A DNA stretch of 64,000 bases from Lachnospiraceae bacterium (GTDB lineage: Bacteria > Bacillota > Clostridia > Lachnospirales > Lachnospiraceae), in NCBI GenBank assembly GCA_902363825.1, contig CABJBK010000014.1, forward strand, positions 18,458-82,457, given 5' to 3'. The position numbers and the translations under genes are program-made. Below the pieces are notes generated by a model. The model was not told where the DNA came from. It worked only from the letters and a program-made list of their open reading frames with translations, and did no database searches. Positions 54,912-63,606 of this stretch are shown here, piece after piece. Each line of letters opens with the position of its first letter. The first letter of the stretch is position 1.

Positions 54912-56024
54912 ATGAGCAATTTTCACGTTGGATTAAAGAAAGTCGTGGATGATTCCTACGATATCGAGATCGGATACGGACTCGAAGAGAAACTGGTCAA
55001 TGACTTAAAGAATGGCCTGGTTGGCGGTTTACATAAGTTCGCTGTCGTGACCGATGATATCGTAAAGGATCTGCATGCGGAAAAGATCTGTAACCTGCTT
55101 ACCGAAGCGGGATTTACGGCGCAGCTTTTTGTATTTCCGAATGGAGAGAAAAGCAAGGTCAGAAAGACCAAAGAAGAAGTCGAAGACGCGATGCTTGCGG
55201 CGGGATTTCGCAGAGACTGCTGTATCATTGCGGTCGGCGGCGGCGTTGTGACGGATCTTGCCGGTTTTGTGGCGGGAACATTCGGAAGGGGAATCCCGTT
55301 TTTGAATTACGCGACGACACTGCTCGCGGCGGCGGATGCGTCGATCGGTGGAAAGACGGCGGTGGACACACCGCTTGCAACGAACCTGATCGGGCTTTTT
55401 AATCAGCCGAAAAAGGTGTATATCGATATCGCGTCATGGAAGACACTGCCGAAGCGTCAGCTTGTGAGCGGACTTGCGGAGACGATCAAACACGCGTGCA
55501 TGGCGGACATCGAGTTCTTTGCCTATCTGGAAGATCATATGGATGACATCTTCGCGTTTAAACCAGAGGTGCTTGAGCATGTGGCAGAGCAGAACTGCCG
55601 GATCAAATATGAAGTTGTCATGAAGGATGAGCTGGAAAAGAGTCTGCGTGAGATCTTAAATCTCGGACATACGGTAGGGCGCGCAATCGAGACGGTAAGC
55701 GGCTATCAGCTTCTGCACGGCGAGGCACTCGGCATCGGACTGACCGCGGAGGTACGCCTCGGAAACAGCTATGGCTACATCAGCGCGGCGGATGTGGATC
55801 GTGTGGTATCACTGCTTAAAAAGGCAGGACTGCCGACCGAGATCCCGGATTATATCGACCGCGAGGAACTGATCCATAAGCTTTATACCGATAAAAAGGT
55901 GCGCGACGGAAAGCTGCGTTTCGTATTCCAGAAAGGAATCGGCGCAGTCATGGAATTTGAAAACGGAAGCTATGCGAGAATGGTCGCCGAAGAAGATGCA
56001 AGACGGATCATTGAGGAAATGTAA
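54912..56024 (+). CDS. aroB: 3-dehydroquinate synthase
   Basis: A 370-residue NAD- and zinc-dependent enzyme of the shikimate pathway. NGEKSKVRKTKEEVEDAML, AVGGGVVTDLAGFVAGTFGR, NYATTLLAAADASIGGKTAV and zinc ligands in ETIKHACMAD, LNLGHTVGRAIE and LLHGEALGIGL. RBS AAAAGGAGGAG. No other shikimate gene is near. Confidence 0.95.
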   Translation: MSNFHVGLKKVVDDSYDIEIGYGLEEKLVNDLKNGLVGGLHKFAVVTDDIVKDLHAEKICNLLTEAGFTAQLFVFPNGEKSKVRKTKEEVEDAMLAAGFRRDCCIIAVGGGVVTDLAGFVAGTFGRGIPFLNYATTLLAAADASIGGKTAVDTPLATNLIGLFNQPKKVYIDIASWKTLPKRQLVSGLAETIKHACMADIEFFAYLEDHMDDIFAFKPEVLEHVAEQNCRIKYEVVMKDELEKSLREILNLGHTVGRAIETVSGYQLLHGEALGIGLTAEVRLGNSYGYISAADVDRVVSLLKKAGLPTEIPDYIDREELIHKLYTDKKVRDGKLRFVFQKGIGAVMEFENGSYARMVAEEDARRIIEEM

Positions 56025-56044
56025 AGAGGTATCTGTAAGATCAG

Positions 56045-56076
56045 GGTACAGTCAGGTCAGCTGACTGTACCTTTTT
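56045..56076. terminator. Terminator behind aroB, bidirectional
   Basis: GGTACAGTCAG (56045-56055) pairs perfectly with CTGACTGTACC (56061-56071), then five Ts; the reverse strand also carries A/T flanks. It overlaps the final codons of the convergent DUF885 gene. Confidence 0.85.
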
Positions 56077-57856
56077 GATTTTCTGCGGAAAGATATACCG
56101 GCAGATACTTTTCGAGGATCGGAAAAGGTGCAGGCCCCATGCGCAGGATGGCTTCATGGAAACGGGCATTGGAGTAATCGTCTTTTAAGATGGATCTTGC
56201 CTGCTCCTGTAATTGCAGAAACTTGAGATAGCCGATGTAATATTTCTGGTAGTGACCGGGTTCCTCCACGATCAGTTCATAAATTTCCTGAATGGTGGAC
56301 GGATCGGTAAAACCGTATTTGGCGAAAAAGTCCCGGGTGTCATCCAGTGACCAGCCTTCGTAGTGAATGCCAAAATCGGCGGTGGAGTACAGGCTTAAAA
56401 TGGCGGACTGGTTTAGCTGCAGGAGTGTGGCGAGATCCTCATCGAGACCGGCATAGTGGTAAGACTGCATTTCCACATAGGTAGCCCATCCTTCGGTATA
56501 GCCCGGGTAGTTTAAGATCGAACGCACCGTGGGAATGCCGTAGGTGGAGGTCATGACGGTCTGGTAGAGATGGCCGGGATAACCTTCGTGGGCAAGTGTG
56601 GTGAACAGTTTCATTTTTGTGTAGTTGCTTTTCGGGTTGATGTAAATGCAGTTCTGTGAAATGTCGTCGATCGGCGCGGTCAGGTAAAATGCGGGAGCAA
56701 GATAGTCGCTTAGGGCGTCATCGACATATTTTACGGTAAACGTTGTTTCGACCGGGGCAGGAAAATCCTCGGTGATCACATCCTTTAAATGGTTTAAGAT
56801 CGCGGTCGGATCACTGTCTGAAAGGTCATATGATTCGGATGCCACGGCAAGCGACGGATTCTTTTTTAAAAGGGCGCCGATCCCGGAAAGGTCGGAATCA
56901 CGTCTGTTTTTGACCAGTGCTTCCAGCTCCGGGATGGAGTCGGAAGTGCCGGCGCAGGAGCGGATCACCAGGGTATAATAGTTCTTCCCATCCGGAAGAT
57001 GGCAGAGCCCTTTTTCATTGTTTCCGGTGCCGGAGAGCTCATTCATGCAGTTTTTCAAATGTTCGTAGGCAGGAAGGACATGCTCCGTGAAGATCTGGCT
57101 GTTTTTTGCCTTATAGGCATCTTTCTGTTCAGAAGTTAAAAAGCCTGCGGCATCGATCCGTGTGGTAAACGTGTTTACCAGATAATGGTCATCTTTACTG
57201 TTTAAAAACTGCTCGCACTGGGCAATGATATTTTTTGCGGCAAACCCGGACATAAAAAGCCCTGCCTCGGATTTTTCCTGCTCAAATGTGCAGATCCCTT
57301 CAAAATAGGTATCCAGCCCGGAAAGAAGTTCCAGATAATCGGTCACATCTTTCTCGTTGCGAAAGGTGTACTCCGCAAGCAGGATCGGGAGTTCTGCCTG
57401 TGTGCCGGTGGAGGATCGGAGTGGCTCGTCGTAGTAATAGTAGGCGGAACCGGACAGCTCTGCATTGATGAAGTCGGAGAGGACATCGTAGGTCATCTGC
57501 TCGGGAACGGACAGCTGCTCCCTGGAAAAACCGGATAGGATGTGGTTTGCGTTTTCCAATTCCAGAAGCGACCGCTCATGGCTTTTCTTTCCGATCGAAC
57601 CAAGCGATACCTTGTAGTCCTTTATCCCGTAGGAAGCGGGATTGGCAAGCGTATAATGCAGGTTTATGGTGTTTGAGGTGATGCTCTCCCGGAACAGATC
57701 GGTGCAGAAACAGTCAAAACTTGTGTAAGTTTTCTTTAAGCTGCCATCCGCCGGCTGGGAGAGCAGAAGAAAGGAAAAGGCGGACAGGGTGGCGAAGATG
57801 CCGTATATGGGAAGATATTTTTTCTGGAACATATGGTGAAACGAGATTTTTTTCAT
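56057..57856 (-). CDS. DUF885 family metallopeptidase-like protein, exported
   Basis: A 599-residue protein with an N-terminal membrane anchor (YLPIYGIFATLSAFSFLLL). The DUF885 zinc motif is LAHEGYPGHLYQTVM, with EGWATYVEMQS (third ligand Glu region) and IQEIYELIVEEPGHYQKYY. It probably acts as an extracytoplasmic peptidase. No clear lipobox cysteine. ATG at 57856; the upstream sequence reads AGGATCTTCC on the minus strand, a moderate SD. Convergent with aroB, divergent from spmA. Confidence 0.87.
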   Translation of the reverse strand: MKKISFHHMFQKKYLPIYGIFATLSAFSFLLLSQPADGSLKKTYTSFDCFCTDLFRESITSNTINLHYTLANPASYGIKDYKVSLGSIGKKSHERSLLELENANHILSGFSREQLSVPEQMTYDVLSDFINAELSGSAYYYYDEPLRSSTGTQAELPILLAEYTFRNEKDVTDYLELLSGLDTYFEGICTFEQEKSEAGLFMSGFAAKNIIAQCEQFLNSKDDHYLVNTFTTRIDAAGFLTSEQKDAYKAKNSQIFTEHVLPAYEHLKNCMNELSGTGNNEKGLCHLPDGKNYYTLVIRSCAGTSDSIPELEALVKNRRDSDLSGIGALLKKNPSLAVASESYDLSDSDPTAILNHLKDVITEDFPAPVETTFTVKYVDDALSDYLAPAFYLTAPIDDISQNCIYINPKSNYTKMKLFTTLAHEGYPGHLYQTVMTSTYGIPTVRSILNYPGYTEGWATYVEMQSYHYAGLDEDLATLLQLNQSAILSLYSTADFGIHYEGWSLDDTRDFFAKYGFTDPSTIQEIYELIVEEPGHYQKYYIGYLKFLQLQEQARSILKDDYSNARFHEAILRMGPAPFPILEKYLPVYLSAENQKGTVS

Positions 57857-57949
57857 GGAAGATCCTAAGGAATGTGCTTGGTTTTATCATATGTTGGAAC
57901 AAACCGGTATTATGCAACATAAAATGAACAAAAAAAGAAAGGGGCAGGT

Positions 57950-58543
57950 ATGCTGAATTATCTGTGGGGATTCATGATACTGACCGGTATCATTTACGCG
58001 GCGTTAAGCGGCACGCTCCCGTCCGTCACCGATGCGGCGTTAAGCTCGGCAAAAGAAGCGGTCGCGCTCGGGATCACGATGGTTGGAGTCATGTCTTTCT
58101 GGGTCGGCCTCATGCGGATCGCGGAGGAGGCGGGCATCATTGAGAATGCGGCAAAACGTCTCATGCCCTATCTGCGTTTTCTGTTTCCGGGGATTCCGAA
58201 AGGACATAAGGCATTTCAGTACATAGCGACCAATTTTATCGCGAATGTCTTCGGGCTTGGCTGGGCGGCAACACCGGCGGGGTTAAAGGCGATGGAAGAG
58301 CTCCGGGGACTTCAGAATGGAAAGAAGAAAAGCGGAAACGGCGTGGCGTCAAAGGAGATGTGTACTTTTTTGATCTTAAACATATCTTCGTTGCAGCTCA
58401 TTCCGGTAAACATCATTGCGTACCGCAGCCAGTACGGAAGCGGAAATCCGGCGGCGATCGTCGGACCTGGTATGGTGGCGACCATAGCGAGCACCGTGGC
58501 GGCAGTCATTTTTTGCAAGGTGATGGAGAAAAAGGCAAATTGA
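57950..58543 (+). CDS. spmA: Spore maturation protein A, nucleoside-recognition-domain membrane protein
   Basis: A 197-residue protein with four or five transmembrane helices. VGVMSFWVGLMRIAEEAGII, FIANVFGLGWAATPAGLKAM and LNISSLQLIPVNIIAYRSQY are typical SpmA. SpmA with SpmB promotes spore-core dehydration in Bacillus and Clostridium. spmB normally follows at once; here its place is taken by the kinase/HIRAN module, and no spmB is seen in the window. The stop TGA (58541-58543) lies inside the 18-bp direct repeat. Confidence 0.9.
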   Translation: MLNYLWGFMILTGIIYAALSGTLPSVTDAALSSAKEAVALGITMVGVMSFWVGLMRIAEEAGIIENAAKRLMPYLRFLFPGIPKGHKAFQYIATNFIANVFGLGWAATPAGLKAMEELRGLQNGKKKSGNGVASKEMCTFLILNISSLQLIPVNIIAYRSQYGSGNPAAIVGPGMVATIASTVAAVIFCKVMEKKAN

Positions 58544-58554
58544 CCAAAGAACCG
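58537..58554 (+). repeat. Left 18-bp direct repeat of the kinase/HIRAN module
   Basis: AAATTGACCAAAGAACCG, covering the last codon and stop of spmA. It is identical to 60202-60219. The distance between copies is 1665 bases and the module lies exactly between them. Confidence 0.9.
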
Positions 58555-58636
58555 ATATTTGATATATTTATCACATAGAGGGGCAAAGAGAAGAAAGAGG
58601 TAACACTTTTATACAAGGATGAGGGGATGTATTGAA

Positions 58637-59521
58637 ATGAAGGATTTTTCGTTTTGGACAGAATACGAAGGAGCATCAGAAGGTAGCGGTAGAAGTGAAA
58701 AGATTTGGTTGATGAATCCGGATACGGAACAGGTTGGTTTGTTTAAATTTAAAAAAGATGTTGCAACGACAGATCATGTCTCAGAATGTATTGCGTGTGA
58801 TTTGGCACAGTTATTAAACATTCCATGTGCAAAATTCGAACTGGGAACTTATAAAGGGAGAGAAGGATCTATGAGTTATAATATTGTGGATCGGAGGGGC
58901 ATGGTTCTGATTGAGGGCATTTACTGTATCAGTACGATATACCGTAGTTTTGACGCAGACCGGCTTATAGATGTGGAAACAGGTGATAGGTATTCAATAG
59001 AAATGATAAAAACAGCATTGGAAACATTACATTTGTTTGAGGATTTTCTGCCGGTTTTAATATTTGATTTTCTGATAGGAAATACGGATAGGCATCAGAG
59101 TAACTGGGCATTAATACTGGAACAAGGAAATATGAAATTGAGCCCTTTGTATGATAACAGTTCATCTCTTTGTGCGTATGTAAAAGAAGAAAAGGTATCG
59201 CAGTATTTAGGAAAAGATAGATTAATGTGGAAATCGCTGATAGAAACAAAATCAAGATCAATTATAAGAATTTCTTGCAAAGATCAAAAGCAACCAACAC
59301 ATTTGGAAGTCCTGCGGTATCTAAAAGATAACTATTATTTGCAAACAAAAGATTTTGCAAAAATGACAGTAACTACTGTGACAGAAACAGCGGTTTGTGA
59401 TATATTAAATAAATATGGAGAAATCTTATCTCCAAAACGGCAGGAATTGATAAAACGATATTTGTTGTCAAAGGTTCAGCTGTTGGAAACAGTTTATAAG
59501 GAGGGAGAAGATGTCAGCTAA
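58637..59521 (+). CDS. Short HipA-like Ser/Thr kinase (HipT/CtkA-like)
   Basis: A 294-residue protein. Putative ATP-binding lysine in GLFKFKKD (about residue 37) and helix-C glutamate E50 (HVSECIACDLAQLL). The catalytic loop is FDFLIGNTDRHQSNWAL with D151 and N156, and the metal site is LSPLYDNSSSL with D173. These are the HipA_C kinase signatures. The N-terminal HipA subdomain is absent, as in HipT. The downstream gene supplies a similar domain. The start ATG 58637 follows GAGGGG. The stop overlaps the next gene's start by 11 bases, with AAGGAGGGAGAAG as SD for it. AT-rich, unlike spmA. Confidence 0.85.
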   Translation: MKDFSFWTEYEGASEGSGRSEKIWLMNPDTEQVGLFKFKKDVATTDHVSECIACDLAQLLNIPCAKFELGTYKGREGSMSYNIVDRRGMVLIEGIYCISTIYRSFDADRLIDVETGDRYSIEMIKTALETLHLFEDFLPVLIFDFLIGNTDRHQSNWALILEQGNMKLSPLYDNSSSLCAYVKEEKVSQYLGKDRLMWKSLIETKSRSIIRISCKDQKQPTHLEVLRYLKDNYYLQTKDFAKMTVTTVTETAVCDILNKYGEILSPKRQELIKRYLLSKVQLLETVYKEGEDVS

Positions 59522-60203
59522 AGATGGAAAGGATTATCTCTATCTGATCTGGAAATCCGAGAGATCTAGGAAACAGTATATTGTGGGGCAGTTAATAAAA
59601 AATGGCGGATATAAATTTCAATATGGTGAAGAAATTGAAGAAGCAGTTGATGACGGATTTTCGCTCTTACTTTGCTTCCCAGATAAAAACATATCCTATG
59701 AAGATAATAAATTATTTCCGATTTTTGCAAGTCGTCTGCCGGATAGAAAAAGGAAAAATATAAAGGATATTTTAAAAAAGTATGGGATGCAGGAATACGA
59801 TGAATATACATTGTTGAAACGCAGTGGTGCAAGACTACCAATTGACAATCTTGAATTTATAGACCCCATTTTAAGTACAGAAGAAGACCATATTTCACGG
59901 AGTTTTTTTATGGCAGGAACTAGACATTATATAGGCTGTCAAGGAGAAGACTGTTCAAATGCAATAACAGTTACTAGAGGAGACGAAGTTTTTCTGCAAA
60001 AGGATATTGGAAATAAATTTGACGTTTATGCGATAAAGATTGTGGATCTGGAAGGAACATTACTTGGATATATTCCACGTTATTATAGCAAGGGAGTTTC
60101 GGAATTACTAGACCAGGGAAAAAATGTACAGTGTCATATTTCTAATGTAGATAAAAGCAGTAATTGCAATGAATGTGTGAAGATTATTATGAAAATAGGT
60201 TAA
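59511..60203 (+). CDS. HipA N-terminal-like domain fused to HIRAN domain
   Basis: A 230-residue protein. The first part (VGQLIKNGGYKFQYGEEIEE, then LFPIFASRLPDRKRKNI) resembles the HipA N-terminal subdomain, where Y-F-Y and LFPFF-LLPE occur. The second part (about 133-228) is a HIRAN domain: HYIGCQGEDCSNAITVTRGD, VFLQKDIGNKFDVYAIKIVD and TLLGYIPRYYSKGVSELLDQ. HIRAN domains in Rad5/HLTF bind DNA 3' ends. It is translationally coupled to the kinase gene. Its stop TAA (60201-60203) enters the right direct repeat. Likely the regulator or antitoxin-like partner of the kinase (inference). Confidence 0.8.
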   Translation: MSAKDGKDYLYLIWKSERSRKQYIVGQLIKNGGYKFQYGEEIEEAVDDGFSLLLCFPDKNISYEDNKLFPIFASRLPDRKRKNIKDILKKYGMQEYDEYTLLKRSGARLPIDNLEFIDPILSTEEDHISRSFFMAGTRHYIGCQGEDCSNAITVTRGDEVFLQKDIGNKFDVYAIKIVDLEGTLLGYIPRYYSKGVSELLDQGKNVQCHISNVDKSSNCNECVKIIMKIG

Positions 60204-60219
60204 ATTGACCAAAGAACCG
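60202..60219 (+). repeat. Right 18-bp direct repeat of the kinase/HIRAN module
   Basis: AAATTGACCAAAGAACCG again. After it the frame TTG ACC AAA GAA CCG continues for 30 codons (MTKEPFDHTRLFYTFVEKEK...) to TAA near 60297. In the left copy the same frame ends after 12 codons. This suggests that the right side preserves the original sequence downstream of spmA. Confidence 0.85.
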
Positions 60220-60342
60220 TTCGATCATACGCGGCTGTTCTACACGTTTGTAGAAAAAGAAAAAAGGGCTTACGCGCGCGGAAGATCTGCGCTATAATGA
60301 CCTACGAAATAAAAAATTACATAATGGCTCAGATGAAAATGG

Positions 60343-60406
60343 TAGTGAGATTATACGCATATAATCAAATGAAAGTTATAAATTTGCGTAGGTCTCACTA
60401 TTTTTT
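60343..60406 (+). terminator. Terminator ahead of the DUF2798 gene
   Basis: TAGTGAGA (60343-60350) pairs with TCTCACTA (60393-60400), an inner stem TACGCA/TGCGTA stacks on it, and six Ts follow. The preceding bases 60220-60342 hold a possible -10 box (CTATAAT near 60292). The hairpin could also be a leader attenuator, as the next start codon is only 22 bases away. Confidence 0.6.
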
Positions 60407-60427
60407 GTGCCAGAAGAGGAGGAAAAA

Positions 60428-60889
60428 ATGCCAAAGACAAAATTTCAGGATGTTATTTTTACGATTATGATGGTACTTGTGATGGTATACGCGATGGTGG
60501 TATACAATATTTCCATGGACATGGGCGGAGTGACTGGAAAAGCATTTGTGCTCGCGTTCGGTGAACTGTGGCTTATGGGGCTTGTCGCATTTGTGCTTGA
60601 AATGTTTCTTGCAGGCCCGCTCGCAAAGAAGCTCGCGTTCCGCTTTGTGACACCGGGCGAGGATAAGCTGATCTTCGTGATCCTTGCGATCTCTGCGATG
60701 ACGGTCTGTGTGATGTGCCCGATGATGAGCTTTGTGGCGACCGCGCTTTTTAAAGGAGTGAATGCGTCCCTGATCCCGAACTGGATCCAGACCACGGCGC
60801 TCAATTTCCCGATGGCGCTCTGCTGGCAGATCTTTTTTGCAGGCCCGTTGGTGCGCATGATCTTTGGAAAGATGTTCCCGGAAAAGTAA
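60428..60889 (+). CDS. DUF2798 family membrane protein
   Basis: A 153-residue protein with four transmembrane helices. FTIMMVLVMVYAMVVYNISM, FGELWLMGLVAFVLEMFLAG and a repeat of the same fold in the second half (FPMALCWQIFFAGPLVRMIF) give an internal twofold repeat with matching AGPLA/AGPLV turns. DUF2798 by appearance; function unknown. GAGGAGGAAAA precedes ATG 60428. Confidence 0.82.
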   Translation: MPKTKFQDVIFTIMMVLVMVYAMVVYNISMDMGGVTGKAFVLAFGELWLMGLVAFVLEMFLAGPLAKKLAFRFVTPGEDKLIFVILAISAMTVCVMCPMMSFVATALFKGVNASLIPNWIQTTALNFPMALCWQIFFAGPLVRMIFGKMFPEK

Positions 60890-60904
60890 AAATATGCTAT
60901 GATG

Positions 60905-60949
60905 ACAGAGATGACAGGAAGCAGAGATCCTTATCATCTCTGTTTTTTT
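60905..60949 (+). terminator. Terminator of the DUF2798 gene
   Basis: ACAGAGATGA (60905-60914) pairs with TCATCTCTGT (60934-60943), followed by a run of Ts. Confidence 0.8.
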
Positions 60950-61008
60950 ATGGAAACGGAAAAACAGCCTGGAAAAGAGCATGGCGTGTGCAAAAGAGGG
61001 AGAGACGC

Positions 61009-61803
61009 ATGGAAGAACGGAAACTGGAAAAATCACCGATCGTATATTATATAAGCGGCGGCGAAAAACGGGAGTGGATCCTGTTTTTGCATGCGGCGTT
61101 TGTCGATCACAATATGTTTGCGCGGCAGGTGGAAGATTTCGGAGGGCAGTATAATATTCTTCTTTTGGATATCATCGGACATGGACAGTCGCGGAAAACG
61201 AAAAAAGGCGACGGCATCGAGAAGATGTCTGTCTGGATCCGGGAAATACTGGATGCGGAAAAGATCGAAAAGATACATCTGGTCGGGATCTCGCTTGGGG
61301 CGGTGCTTGCACAGGATTTTGCGAACTATTACCCGGAGTATGTAAGTTCCCTCGCCTGTTTTGGCGGCTATAATATCAATAATTTTGATATGACCATGCA
61401 AAAGGAAAACGCGGGAGAACAGATGCGCATGATGCTCCGGGCGCTCGTCTCGGTCAGATGGTTCGCGAAAGAGAATAAGAAGGTATCCGCGTACACGAAA
61501 GAGGCGCAGGACGCGTTTTACGAGATGAACAGTCATTTTCCGAAAAGTTCCTTCCGCTATCTTGCAGGGCTCGGACACATGGTCAATGTGCATCCGAAAA
61601 GGGAGCGAAACTATCCGCTCATCATCGGGTGTGGGGAATATGATATCCCGATGGAGAAACAGGCGGTCTGGAACTGGAAGGCGGATGAACCGCAGGGGGA
61701 AGTGGTGATTTTAAAGGGAGCCGGCCATTGCGTCAACATGGATGTGCCGGAGGAGTTTCATGCAGTGCTGGAGCGGTTCTATGGGAATGAGGTGGTTAGA
61801 TGA
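61009..61803 (+). CDS. Alpha/beta hydrolase
   Basis: A 264-residue cytoplasmic enzyme with the complete triad: oxyanion strand ILFLHAAFVDHNMF, GHGQSRKTKKGDG, nucleophile HLVGISLGAVLAQ, acid in IIGCGEYDIPME and His in LKGAGHCVNMDVPEEF. Related to 3-oxoadipate enol-lactonase/MhpC-type hydrolases; substrate unknown. ATG 61009 follows AGAGGGAGAG. The stop overlaps the HD gene start by 4 bases. Confidence 0.85.
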   Translation: MEERKLEKSPIVYYISGGEKREWILFLHAAFVDHNMFARQVEDFGGQYNILLLDIIGHGQSRKTKKGDGIEKMSVWIREILDAEKIEKIHLVGISLGAVLAQDFANYYPEYVSSLACFGGYNINNFDMTMQKENAGEQMRMMLRALVSVRWFAKENKKVSAYTKEAQDAFYEMNSHFPKSSFRYLAGLGHMVNVHPKRERNYPLIIGCGEYDIPMEKQAVWNWKADEPQGEVVILKGAGHCVNMDVPEEFHAVLERFYGNEVVR

Positions 61804-62267
61804 CAAAGAAGCTGCCGGCGGAGAAGGAAGCGTTTTTTAAACAGGAGTTGGAAAAGGTGTGTAAAAATTCGAGGATGCTCGAATCGGGCAGATATATGCA
61901 GCACGGCTGTACGAGTGTTTTCCGGCACAGTGTCTCGGTTGCCCATTACAGCTTTTATCTTGCGTGGAAAATGCATATTCCGGTCGATGAGAAAGCGTTG
62001 ATCCGCGGAGCGCTGCTCCATGATCATTTCTTGTATGACTGGCATGAAAAGGATGATTCCCACAAATGGCATGGATTTCATCACGCGAGAAAAGCGCTTG
62101 AAAACGCGCTCGAAGATTTTAAACTGAACGAGATCGAGCGTGATATCATCGCATGCCATATGTTTCCGTTAAATATCAGACCGCCAAAGTACCGGGAGAG
62201 CTGGCTGGTCTGCTATGCGGATAAGGTCTGCTCCGGGCTTGAGACGGTTAAACGGAAAAAGTCCTGA
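61800..62267 (+). CDS. HD-domain phosphohydrolase
   Basis: A 155-residue protein with the HD motif set: SVFRHSVSVAHYSFYLAW (first His), GALLHDHFLYDWH (HD pair) and CYADKVCSGLE (last Asp). It is the short HDIG type, probably a nucleotide or phosphate-ester hydrolase. ATGA overlap with the hydrolase gene. Its last 20 bases overlap the convergent glycerate kinase gene. Confidence 0.85.
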   Translation: MTKKLPAEKEAFFKQELEKVCKNSRMLESGRYMQHGCTSVFRHSVSVAHYSFYLAWKMHIPVDEKALIRGALLHDHFLYDWHEKDDSHKWHGFHHARKALENALEDFKLNEIERDIIACHMFPLNIRPPKYRESWLVCYADKVCSGLETVKRKKS

Positions 62268-63390
62268 TCAGCCGGAAGACCTGTTCTACAGTGTCGCAGA
62301 GATTTTCTGCGGCATTTTTTTTATTCATGGCATCCGCTAAAGAGACTGCGCCCCGCTGGATCGGGAAAAAGGCGTCGATCCCTGCCGCATTGCAGGTGTA
62401 AGCCTCTTGGGTGACACAGCCGGAAAAGGCAATGATCGGTTTGCCGAAGGATTTTGCAATCCCTGCCACGCCGATCGGAGCCTTTCCCATGACGGTCTGC
62501 CCGTCCAGACATCCTTCGCCGGTGATCACGATATCAGCCTTTTTGATGTGGTCGGACAGATGCGTTTCATCCAGGACGATCTGGATTCCGGATTCCAGGG
62601 TCGCGTTTAAAAAGGTGAGGAACGCGAAGCCGAGACCGCCGGCAGCGCCTGCGCCTGCATGACATGGATCGGCTTTTGGGTATTTCTTCCCGGCGAGCGC
62701 AGCATAGCCGGAGAGCCAGTGATCCATCTGGTCGATCATCGTGGGAGTAGCGCCTTTCTGCGGCCCGAACACGGCACTGCATCCATGTTCGCCGCAGAGC
62801 GGATTGGTCACATCACAGGCAACGCGGAAGGTGCATTCCGAAAGCTCCGGGAGAACGTTATCATCGGTGATCGTACAAAGGTCGGCGAGACCGGAGGCAC
62901 CGAGGCGGATCTGTCTGCCGTTTTTGTCCAGAAATCCGAATCCAAGTGCCTGAAGCATGCCAATCCCGCCATCGTTGGTGGCGCTTCCGCCGATCCCGAC
63001 GACGAAATGTCTGCATCCGCGTCCTACCGCATCCCGGATGACCTCGCCGACACCGTAGGTTGTTGTGGCAAGCGGATTTCGCTCGTTCGAGGAGATCAAC
63101 GTGATCCCGGCGGCACCGGACATTTCGATGATCGCGGTTTGGCTTTCTTCGAGAATGCCGTAGCGGCAGGAGACCGGTTTCCCCAGCGGGCCGGTAACGG
63201 TAACCTCGGTGAATATTCCGCCGCATCCGGCGGTGAGGGCTTCTACCGTTCCTTCGCCTCCGTCCGCAAGAGGGCAGACCGCAACTTCGGCGTCCGGATG
63301 GACCTTCTTTATTCCGTCAGCGGCGCTTTTGCCTGCTTCCATGGATGTCAGGCTTCCTTTGAAAGAATCGATTGCGATAACAACGTTCAT
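62248..63390 (-). CDS. Glycerate kinase (GlxK/GarK family)
   Basis: A 380-residue enzyme that phosphorylates D-glycerate, using ATP. VVIAIDSFKGSLTSMEAGKS, CPLADGGEGTVEALTAG, FVVGIGGSATNDGGIGMLQA, NPLCGEHGCSAVFGPQKGAT and IVITGEGCLDGQTVMGKAPI are all typical. Full length. RBS AAAGGAGCA on the minus strand. Confidence 0.95.
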   Translation of the reverse strand: MNVVIAIDSFKGSLTSMEAGKSAADGIKKVHPDAEVAVCPLADGGEGTVEALTAGCGGIFTEVTVTGPLGKPVSCRYGILEESQTAIIEMSGAAGITLISSNERNPLATTTYGVGEVIRDAVGRGCRHFVVGIGGSATNDGGIGMLQALGFGFLDKNGRQIRLGASGLADLCTITDDNVLPELSECTFRVACDVTNPLCGEHGCSAVFGPQKGATPTMIDQMDHWLSGYAALAGKKYPKADPCHAGAGAAGGLGFAFLTFLNATLESGIQIVLDETHLSDHIKKADIVITGEGCLDGQTVMGKAPIGVAGIAKSFGKPIIAFSGCVTQEAYTCNAAGIDAFFPIQRGAVSLADAMNKKNAAENLCDTVEQVFRLIRTFSV

Positions 63391-63606
63391 TTTGTGTATG
63401 CTCCTTTGGATGAATAGATGAGATTATTATAGCAGAGTATGCGCAGAATGAGTACTGGTTGGTTGGGAGGAAAAGATTTCGTTTACAGTGATCCATAAGA
63501 TGACAGAGCATGATGATAGAGATATGAAATCAGTATTGATATTGTTTTGAAATTTGAACATAATGAAGATAAGAGGAAACGCTATTTTTGAAAGGAGATA
63601 TCTTCA

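Noticed and set aside
58537..60219. Reading the kinase/HIRAN pair as a classical hipBA operon
   Set aside because: No HipB-type helix-turn-helix gene is present on either side, and the kinase lacks the N-terminal HipA subdomain.
62659..63417. Plus-strand open frame of 252 codons opposite glycerate kinase
   Set aside because: No family resemblance; the opposite strand encodes a complete glycerate kinase with all its motifs.
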